Below, piece after piece: positions 1 to 4,124 of a DNA stretch of 6,635 nt. Location: NCBI GenBank assembly GCA_945874115.1, contig CAMCFD010000083.1:1-6635 (forward strand), written 5' to 3'. The DNA comes from Rickettsia typhi. Lineage in GTDB: Bacteria > Pseudomonadota > Alphaproteobacteria > Rickettsiales > UBA1997. The notes under the pieces are model-generated. The model saw only the letters and a list, made by a program, of their open reading frames with translations, was not told where the DNA came from and did no database searches. The position numbers and the translations under genes were made by a program. Position 1 is the first letter of the stretch. Every line of letters begins with the position of its first letter.

Positions 1-9
1 TTTAGACAT
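1..9 (-). CDS. Possible start of a further gene, truncated by the window edge
   Basis: Reading the minus strand leftwards from the virB2 stop, an ATG at 9-7 is followed by TCT AAA (Met-Ser-Lys), after which the window ends. An AAGG at 18-15 lies five bases before the ATG and would be a reasonable Shine-Dalgarno site, better than those of most genes here. The gap from the virB2 stop is 33 bases with no terminator hairpin, so it could be cotranscribed with virB2. Three codons cannot identify a product. In classical vir operons virB3 follows virB2, but in Rickettsiales virB2 genes are often separate from virB3, so no function is assigned. Confidence 0.3.
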
Positions 10-42
10 ATAAACCTTAAAAAAATAATCAAAATTATAAAA

Positions 43-408
43 CTAAGCACTGCAATCAAAAGCGTCTTTTCCAGTGATGGCAGCAACGATGGTAGGAGCG
101 CCAAACATCGCAGCGATACCAGCAGCAACACCAATCATCAAACCCCAAGAAACTTTACCAGTGAAAAAACCAATACCAACTGAAATGATTGCGAAAGCCG
201 CGAAAGCCTTACCAGCATTTCCAGTGATAATTTTCAACACGTTACACATAGTGCCAACCAAGGCGTTCTGATTTGCATCAGCGCTGATTAGTGTACCAGA
301 AACTGTTTGCGCACTTGCATCAGCAATTGATAACAAAGCTGGAGCAAAAACAGCCATAAAGAAAGACAAAACTACAACTTTTGCACAAAATGATGAAAGT
401 TTTTTCAT
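43..408 (-). CDS. virB2: VirB2-type type IV secretion pilin (TrbC/VirB2 family)
   Basis: This is a 121-residue precursor of the T4SS pilin, whose subunits form the surface pilus after processing in the inner membrane. Seen in sequence: a basic start (Met-Lys-Lys), a hydrophobic core at about residues 11-29, and a signal peptidase I site Ala-Ser-Ala|Gln at 31-34, giving a mature protein of about 88 residues. The mature part has two hydrophobic segments (about 68-82 and 87-111) separated by a short polar turn, Thr-Gly-Lys at 83-85, which is the VirB2 two-helix layout. The mature chain has two cysteines, Cys55 and Cys119, that could form a disulfide. No Shine-Dalgarno site precedes the ATG. It has its own promoter (474-502) and is separated from murB by 150 bases. 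The family call is firm from size, signal peptide and topology. It stands away from other vir genes except virB6, which lies five genes upstream. Confidence 0.88.
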   Translation of the reverse strand: MKKLSSFCAKVVVLSFFMAVFAPALLSIADASAQTVSGTLISADANQNALVGTMCNVLKIITGNAGKAFAAFAIISVGIGFFTGKVSWGLMIGVAAGIAAMFGAPTIVAAITGKDAFDCSA

Positions 409-473
409 AATTATAAAATTTATTAATAAGAAATTAACGCTTTAGCAAATATCTAAACAAGCATTTAAGTCTT

Positions 474-502
474 AATTTATGCAACCATTTTCTAATTGTC
501 AA
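474..502 (-). promoter_or_regulatory. Sigma70-type promoter of virB2
   Basis: On the minus strand a perfect -35 box TTGACA (502-497) is followed by a 17-base spacer and TAAATT (479-474), which matches the -10 consensus at four of six positions. Transcription would begin near 467, leaving a leader of about 59 bases before the virB2 ATG. It lies between murB and virB2 and indicates that virB2 can be expressed independently of murB. The consensus -35 and ideal spacing are seen directly; promoter activity is inferred. Confidence 0.55.
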
Positions 503-558
503 ACATTTTTAATTAAAATGCAAGTCTTTTTTTGAATTGTAGCGCTTTAAGACTGACT

Positions 559-1473
559 TTATTTTTCACTTTCAAGGCCCAGAACCTTGATTTCCCAGTC
601 TAAATCGACATTTGATGTTTCTTTTACCTTTTTTTTGACAAGCTCGCCAAGCGCGATTAAATCACTCGCTTTTGCGTTTGATTCATTTATCATAAAATTA
701 CAGTGTTTTTCAGACATTTTAGCCCCACCAACAGAGGCTCCACGGCACCCTGCCTCGTCTATTAATTGCCAAGCGCGTTTTTGGCTTGAATCGTCAGGAA
801 ACGGGTTTTTAAAAGTGCTTCCGCCAGTTTTAGCGCGTATCGGCTGAGCTTTTTCGCGATTCTCGCATAGTTCTTTTATTTTTTGAGAAACCTCCTGAAG
901 CGTTGATTTTTCTGCTCTAAGCACAGCTTCAACAAAAATATATTTATCAGAAATGTTATTTTTTCGATAAGAAAAATTAAAGCTTGATGCAGGCAAATCA
1001 AGGATATTTCCGTCATAATCAAGCGCTTTCGCCGAGATTAAAATTTGCGAAATATCACCGCCATAACATCCAGCATTCATTGCTAAAGCCCCGCCAATAG
1101 AGCCGGGAATGCCACTTAGAAATTCTAGTTTTGACAAGGATTCATTCTGACAATAAAGCGCGACACTGCCGCAAAGCGCGGCACAACCGGCGCTAACGAC
1201 CTCACCTTCGTTTTTTATTTTGGCAAATTCGCCACCAAGCCTTATAACCACGCCTTTTATGCCACCATCAGAAATAATTACGTTCGAAGCCGCACCTAAA
1301 ATTGTTATTGGAATTTCTTTCGGGCAGTTTTTCAAAAAATATGCCAAATCTTCTATGTCGGCGGGCTTGAAGAGAATTTCCGCCTCGCCACCAACGTCAA
1401 ACCAACTTTTCAGAGTTGCGTTTTGGCGATATTTTCCGCGAATTTTTGGCAATTTTTCTAATATTTGCGACAT
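559..1473 (-). CDS. murB: UDP-N-acetylenolpyruvoylglucosamine reductase MurB
   Basis: MurB is the cytoplasmic FAD enzyme that reduces UDP-GlcNAc-enolpyruvate to UDP-MurNAc with NADPH, the second committed step of peptidoglycan precursor synthesis. At 304 residues it has the usual length. The FAD-binding domain covers about residues 17-140: LGAASNVIISDGG (59-71) matches the family LGxGSNxLxxDxG motif, and GIPGSIGGALAMNAGCYGGD (121-140) is the flavin-contacting signature. FSYR (167-170) supplies the conserved Tyr-Arg pair. GSTFKNP (218-224) carries the catalytic Ser219, and Glu294 in DWEIKVLG is the expected C-terminal catalytic Glu. The short spacing between these motifs fits the type II group, which lacks the Tyr190 loop of E. 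coli MurB. The ATG at 1473 is the natural start, with no Shine-Dalgarno site. It lies 83 bases after trmB, across two small hairpins. Its presence implies peptidoglycan precursor synthesis, which not all intracellular Rickettsiales retain. Confidence 0.97.
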   Translation of the reverse strand: MSQILEKLPKIRGKYRQNATLKSWFDVGGEAEILFKPADIEDLAYFLKNCPKEIPITILGAASNVIISDGGIKGVVIRLGGEFAKIKNEGEVVSAGCAALCGSVALYCQNESLSKLEFLSGIPGSIGGALAMNAGCYGGDISQILISAKALDYDGNILDLPASSFNFSYRKNNISDKYIFVEAVLRAEKSTLQEVSQKIKELCENREKAQPIRAKTGGSTFKNPFPDDSSQKRAWQLIDEAGCRGASVGGAKMSEKHCNFMINESNAKASDLIALGELVKKKVKETSNVDLDWEIKVLGLESEK

Positions 1474-1487
1474 TTTTTAAAGTAAAT

Positions 1488-1506
1488 ATCTCATAAAATA
1501 TGAGAT
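1488..1506. repeat. 8-bp perfect inverted repeat in the murB leader
   Basis: ATCTCATA (1488-1495) and TATGAGAT (1499-1506) form a perfect 8-bp stem around an AAA loop. On the minus strand it sits 15 bases before the murB ATG and just after a TATAAT box. It could be a weak hairpin affecting murB translation, an operator, or part of a trmB terminator. The following bases on the minus strand (ATTTACTTT) are only moderately T-rich, so a terminator role is not assured. Confidence 0.4.
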
Positions 1507-1513
1507 TTTAATT

Positions 1514-1519
1514 ATTATA
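1514..1519 (-). promoter_or_regulatory. Possible -10 box for murB
   Basis: A perfect TATAAT is present on the minus strand (1519-1514), 41 bases before the murB ATG. The position 16-18 bases upstream, where a -35 box should be, reads AGCGTT/AAGCGT and does not resemble TTGACA; TGn is also absent just before the -10. It is therefore only a candidate, in an AT-rich gap where such hexamers arise by chance. Confidence 0.3.
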
Positions 1520-1531
1520 CGAACATAATAG

Positions 1532-1547
1532 CTGCAACGCTTTGCAG
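1532..1547 (-). terminator. Possible weak terminator hairpin after trmB
   Basis: CTGCAA (1532-1537) and TTGCAG (1542-1547) form a 6-bp stem with a 4-base loop, beginning 10 bases after the trmB stop. On the minus strand it is followed by CTATTATGTT, which is not a real T tract, so termination would be inefficient at best. It may just be a 3'-end hairpin. Confidence 0.3.
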
Positions 1548-1556
1548 AGATTATGA

Positions 1557-2309
1557 TTATTTCTTTATCAATTCAAAAATCACCGAAACTCGCCCTTCAC
1601 TACGCGCTTTTTTTTGATATTTTGTCTCGACCCAATCATCTGGAAAGACCTGCCAGTCTTGCTTTGAAGAGGCGCCCCACTCAAAAGATTTGCTTTTTAA
1701 AATCTCTGACAAAATCCAAGTTTTGTAAGAATCGTGGTCAGTTGCAATAGTTAGTTTTGCGCCTTTTTTTAGTTTTTTCGCAAGCAAATTATCAAGAAAA
1801 TCAGCGTCGATTAATCTACGCTTGAAATGCTTGATTTTAGGCCACGGATCAGGAAATAAAATGCGGAATTCATCAAAAAATTCATCATCGAATTTTTGCA
1901 ACAACAATCTTGAATCATTAAGAGAAATTTTGACATTTTTCAGCGGCTCTTTTTCAAGCTTTCCAAGTAAATTTACAACGCCATTAATATGAGGCTCGCA
2001 ACCAATAAATATCTCGGTCGGATTAGCTTTCGCCTTCTCAAATAAAAAGTCGCCAAAACCAAAGCCGATTTCGAAAGATTTTTTAGCAAAATCGTTATTT
2101 TTTTGCGCCAAAAAATCATCATTAATTTCGTATTTTGGCAATAAATTTTCTAGGAGGAATTTTTTGTGATCAGATAGTTTTCGCGATTTTATGCGCCCAA
2201 AACTTCTGATAAGCCTATCTTTTGGAATCGTTGATTTTGCTTGATTTGAAGCAGATAAAAGATTATCTTCGCTTTCATTTTTATGACATTTTTCTAATTC
2301 TGTTTTCAT
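1557..2309 (-). CDS. trmB: tRNA (guanine-N7-)-methyltransferase TrmB
   Basis: TrmB is an S-adenosylmethionine-dependent methyltransferase that makes m7G at position 46 of the tRNA variable loop. Diagnostic parts are all visible (numbering from the ATG at 2309): RSFGRIKSRKL near residue 35, the SAM-binding glycine motif FEIGFGFGDF at about 79-88, Glu105 of the GCEPH segment, the family signature FPDPWPK (152-158) followed by KRRLID, the ATDHDSY motif (189-195), and the C-terminal TKYQKKARSEGR segment. An in-frame TTG at 2324 would add five residues. The ATG at 2309 is preferred because GGCGGAAG ends four bases before it, one of the few Shine-Dalgarno-like sites in the window. The start overlaps the end of rpiB by 29 bases, so the two are surely cotranscribed and may be translationally coupled. 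At 250 residues it is slightly long because of a lysine/serine-rich N-terminus of about 30 residues. Confidence 0.96.
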   Translation of the reverse strand: MKTELEKCHKNESEDNLLSASNQAKSTIPKDRLIRSFGRIKSRKLSDHKKFLLENLLPKYEINDDFLAQKNNDFAKKSFEIGFGFGDFLFEKAKANPTEIFIGCEPHINGVVNLLGKLEKEPLKNVKISLNDSRLLLQKFDDEFFDEFRILFPDPWPKIKHFKRRLIDADFLDNLLAKKLKKGAKLTIATDHDSYKTWILSEILKSKSFEWGASSKQDWQVFPDDWVETKYQKKARSEGRVSVIFELIKK

Positions 2310-2724
2310 GTCTTCCGCCTTCAAATTTCGTAGTAAAAAATATTTGCAAAGCCTTCAAGGCCAAGTCTTTAGAGATTAATCTTGCACCAAAGCAAATTAC
2401 GTTTGCGTCGTTGTGAAGCCTTGATAATTTTGCCATTTCTTCATTAACACAAAGTGCCGCGCGCACTTCTTTAAAGCGGTTCGCCGCGATTGAAATTCCG
2501 ATTCCACTTCCGCAAATCAAAACACCAAAATCAGCTTCTTTTTTTGCGATTTTTTGCGCAACTTTTTGCGCAAAGTCAGGATAATCAACCGATTCTTGCG
2601 ATGAATCGCAACCTAAATCTTGAACTTCGTAATTATTTTCTTCGAGATATGTTGTGATTTGAGACTTCAGGTCAAAACCAGCGTGATCGCAAGCAATTGA
2701 AATTTTCACCTTAGAATTTGACAT
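2281..2724 (-). CDS. rpiB: Ribose 5-phosphate isomerase B (RpiB/LacAB family)
   Basis: RpiB interconverts ribose 5-phosphate and ribulose 5-phosphate in the non-oxidative pentose phosphate pathway, supplying ribose for nucleotides. Motifs (numbered from the longer start at 2748; subtract 8 for the start chosen here): CDHAGFDLK (20-28), SVDYPDFA (53-60), CGSGIGISIAANR (79-91) with catalytic Cys79, LSRLHNDAN (108-116) with catalytic His112, and the phosphate-binding GGRHENR (144-150). These match E. coli RpiB closely. The ATG at 2724 gives MSNSKVKISIACDHAG, where the family normally begins, for 147 residues; an ATG at 2748 would add eight residues (MDLQTFPK) not expected in the fold. Neither has a Shine-Dalgarno site. 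It lies just after the rpsI terminator and overlaps trmB, so rpiB and trmB form their own unit. I see no convincing promoter in the gap. Confidence 0.95.
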   Translation of the reverse strand: MSNSKVKISIACDHAGFDLKSQITTYLEENNYEVQDLGCDSSQESVDYPDFAQKVAQKIAKKEADFGVLICGSGIGISIAANRFKEVRAALCVNEEMAKLSRLHNDANVICFGARLISKDLALKALQIFFTTKFEGGRHENRIRKMS

Positions 2725-2772
2725 TTTTGGAAATGTTTGTAAATCCATATACTAACGAATTACAAAATAGAA

Positions 2773-2811
2773 ATGTCTGCTGACCTTATATAATTCAAGA
2801 TCAGCAGACAT
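2773..2811 (-). terminator. Strong intrinsic terminator of the rplM-rpsI operon
   Basis: ATGTCTGCTGA (2773-2783) and TCAGCAGACAT (2801-2811) are an 11-bp perfect inverted repeat. In the minus-strand RNA the stem extends through a G-U wobble (2784/2800) and three more pairs (2785-2787 with 2797-2799), giving about 15 pairs around a short AU loop. The RNA then reads UUCUAUUUUG, a U-rich tail. On the plus strand the following bases are TAGGAAATAG, so termination is directional. It starts 20 bases after the rpsI stop. Confidence 0.85.
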
Positions 2812-2831
2812 AGGAAATAGATAAAGAAAAA

Positions 2832-3296
2832 CTAACGTTTTCTATAAGTTTGAGCTTTACGCGCTTTTTTCAAGCCATATTTCTTACGCTCAACAACACG
2901 AGAATCGCGAGTTAAATAACCATCAACTCTTAGAACTCTGCGAACCATTGGGTCAAAATCAGCTAAAGCTTTGCTAATTCCATGAGCTAAAGCACCAGCT
3001 TGGCCGCTTTTTCCGCCGCCTTCAATTGTCGCAATAACATCGAATTTGTCTCTAGTTTTAGTAGCGTCAAAAGGGTGATTAACGATGTTGAACAAAATTT
3101 CTCTACCGAAATAAAGTTTCGCTTCCCTGTCATTAACAAGAATTTTTCCATTGCCTTTTTTAATCCAAACTCTGGCAATCGCATTTTTTCTTTTTCCAGT
3201 AGCATAAGCTCTGCCCTGAGCATCAATTTTTGGCTTAGATTCAACAATAGCTTCTTTAGAAACTTCTACTTCTTTAATTTGTTTTTTGTCTGTCAT
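2832..3296 (-). CDS. rpsI: Small ribosomal subunit protein S9 (uS9)
   Basis: S9 belongs to the head of the 30S subunit, and its C-terminal tail reaches the P-site tRNA. The 154-residue protein has a charged N-terminal extension (about 1-28), common in alphaproteobacterial S9, then the conserved body: ATGKRKNAIARVWI (32-45), GGGKSGQAGALAHGISKAL (93-111), DGYLTRDSRVVERKKYG (125-141), and a basic end finishing Arg-Lys-Arg, equivalent to the SKR tail that contacts tRNA. The ATG at 3296 lies three bases after the rplM stop, giving the standard rplM-rpsI order and near-certain cotranscription. Only a weak AAAGAT precedes the start, so translation may depend on coupling to rplM. The strong hairpin at 2773-2811 ends the operon. 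Confidence 0.98.
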   Translation of the reverse strand: MTDKKQIKEVEVSKEAIVESKPKIDAQGRAYATGKRKNAIARVWIKKGNGKILVNDREAKLYFGREILFNIVNHPFDATKTRDKFDVIATIEGGGKSGQAGALAHGISKALADFDPMVRRVLRVDGYLTRDSRVVERKKYGLKKARKAQTYRKR

Positions 3297-3299
3297 AAA

Positions 3300-3761
3300 T
3301 TATCTTTTATTTTTCTTATTCATTGATGCAACATCAAGATTTTGAGGGTTTTGAGCAATATGAGGATGCTGTGAACCTTTGTAGATTTTAAGCTTAGTCA
3401 TAATATCGCGCTGTAGTGGTCCGCGTGAAATCATTTTTGACACGGCATTTTCCAAAACTCTTTCAGGAAATTTTCCTTCCAAGATTTTTTCAGGAGTTCT
3501 GCTTTTAATTCCACCTGGATAGCCAGTGTGCCAGTAATATTTCTTATCTGTCAATTTATTGCCAGTGAATTTTACTTTTTCAGCATTAACAACCACGACG
3601 AAATCGCCGCAATCAAAGTTTGGCGTGAAGATTGGTTTATTTTTACCGCGTAAAATATTCGCGATTAAAGTGGCGACCCTTCCAACAACAAGGCCCTCAG
3701 CGTCAATAAGCCACCATTTTCTTTCAATTTCTTTTGGACGCGCAACGTAAGTTTTAGACAT
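3300..3761 (-). CDS. rplM: Large ribosomal subunit protein L13 (uL13)
   Basis: L13 is an early-assembling 50S protein that binds 23S rRNA. This copy has 153 residues. Seen: WWLIDAEGLVVGRVAT (16-31), LRGKNKPIFTPNFDCGDFVV (37-56), NAEKVKFTGNK (59-69), the signature HTGYPGGIK (78-86), PERVLENAV (99-107), and KLKIYKGSQHPHIAQNP (123-139). The segment KMISRGPLQRD (109-119) departs slightly from the more usual GMLPKGPLGR but keeps the Gly-Pro-Leu. A lysine-rich tail of about 14 residues follows the conserved domain. The ATG at 3761 matches the family N-terminus; no Shine-Dalgarno site precedes it. A promoter at 3913-3940 gives a leader of about 145 bases. In E. coli, L13 represses its own operon by binding the rplM leader, so a regulatory leader is plausible here but not shown. 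Confidence 0.98.
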   Translation of the reverse strand: MSKTYVARPKEIERKWWLIDAEGLVVGRVATLIANILRGKNKPIFTPNFDCGDFVVVVNAEKVKFTGNKLTDKKYYWHTGYPGGIKSRTPEKILEGKFPERVLENAVSKMISRGPLQRDIMTKLKIYKGSQHPHIAQNPQNLDVASMNKKNKR

Positions 3762-3905
3762 AAAAATACTTTAAAAATCAACAATTAATTTAAAAAACCT
3801 CTAAATTGGCTTATCTTCAGGCTTAGTCTGGCTTAAAACCATAACAAAAAACTTAAAATAAAGCAAATAATCATATATTTAGACAAAGCCAAATAAATAA
3901 GAATA
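3762..3905 (-). promoter_or_regulatory. Candidate structured leader of rplM-rpsI mRNA
   Basis: On the minus strand, between the proposed transcription start near 3905 and the rplM ATG, TAAGCC occurs three times (3835-3830, 3825-3820, 3813-3808). GGCTTTGTCT (3890-3881) can pair with AGACTAAGCC (3829-3820) in ten positions with one U-U mismatch, closing a 51-base loop. An alternative hairpin pairs CCTGAA (3821-3816) with TTTAGAGG (3805-3798) with one bulged A, directly before six T residues (3797-3792). The two structures compete for the CC at 3821-3820, as terminator and antiterminator would. The second stem is weak, and I know of no named RNA family that matches; the fold was drawn by eye. 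Confidence 0.35.
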
Positions 3906-3912
3906 AGCAATC

Positions 3913-3940
3913 ATTTTAGATGAATTTTGATAAAAGTCAA
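3913..3940 (-). promoter_or_regulatory. Sigma70-type promoter of rplM-rpsI
   Basis: The minus strand has TTGACT (3940-3935), a five-of-six match to the -35 consensus, then a 16-base spacer and TAAAAT (3918-3913), a five-of-six match to the -10. Transcription would start near 3905, about 145 bases before rplM. It is the best promoter-like pair in this intergenic region and is correctly oriented for the ribosomal protein operon. A separate TATAAT at 3963-3958 has no acceptable -35 partner. Confidence 0.55.
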
Positions 3941-3973
3941 GAAAAATAATGAAAAAAATTATAATATCAAATT

Positions 3974-4031
3974 TTGTGATGCTTTTTTGTTAAAACTCTA
4001 TGCATTTTAAAGATCGCATCCGCCGTCACAA
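3974..4031. repeat. Nested inverted repeats of unknown role in the virB6-rplM gap
   Basis: This part of the 363-base gap holds no credible open reading frame. TTGTGATGC (3974-3982) pairs with a split partner, GCATC (4016-4020) and TCACAA (4026-4031): six pairs, a seven-base bulge on one side, then three more pairs. Inside it, GTTAAAAC-like and TTTTAA arms (3990-3995 and 4005-4010) form a second six-pair stem. In the minus-strand RNA the outer stem is followed by AAATTTGATATTATAATTTTTTT. It could be a late terminator for virB6 read-through or a small RNA; I do not recognise it. Confidence 0.3.
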
Positions 4032-4042
4032 AGGCTTTCAAG

Positions 4043-4056
4043 CAATTGGCAAATTG
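4043..4056. repeat. Small CAATT/AATTG hairpin
   Basis: CAATT (4043-4047) and AATTG (4052-4056) form a 5-bp stem around GGCA, inside a wider GGCT (4033-4036) and AGCC (4065-4068) pair. On the plus strand it is followed by CTTTTTT, so it could act as a weak terminator for antisense transcription; on the minus strand the tail is poor. Function is unknown. Confidence 0.25.
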
Positions 4057-4086
4057 TCTTTTTTAGCCGAAATATAATAAAATCTT

Positions 4087-4111
4087 GCCGAATTTTTTAA
4101 TTAAAATCGAC
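4087..4111 (-). terminator. Candidate weak terminator after virB6
   Basis: In the minus-strand RNA, GUCGAUUUU (4111-4103) pairs with AAAAUUCGGC (4096-4087) through nine pairs, one of them a wobble, with a single bulged U and an AU-rich loop. It lies 13 bases after the virB6 stop and is followed by AAGATTTTATTATATTT. The stem is AT-rich and the T run does not begin at once, so termination is probably leaky. Confidence 0.4.
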
Positions 4112-4124
4112 AATTTTATTAATA

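Noticed and set aside
2098..2115. TTTTTTG-CGC-CAAAAAA palindrome resembling a hairpin
   Set aside because: It lies inside trmB and is explained by coding for Leu-Ala-Gln-Lys-Asn in an AT-rich gene; no sign of a regulatory role.
2540..2576. Repeated TTTTTGCGCA-like units
   Set aside because: They encode the Ala-Gln-Lys-Val-Ala-Gln-Lys-Ile helix of RpiB, so the repetition follows from the protein sequence and codon use.
2987..3247. An 86-codon open frame on the minus strand inside rpsI
   Set aside because: It is another frame of the clearly conserved S9 gene; the product is low in complexity (Leu/Lys/Glu-rich) and resembles no family.
3949..3993. Tiny plus-strand frame starting ATG AAA AAA in the intergenic region
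   Set aside because: It encodes only 14 residues before a stop, has no good ribosome binding site, and overlaps the inverted-repeat region.
3762..4124. A tRNA or known structured RNA in the longest gap
   Set aside because: No T-arm consensus (GGTTCRANTCC or its complement) and no acceptor-stem pairing were found, and nothing resembled tmRNA, 6S or RNase P RNA.
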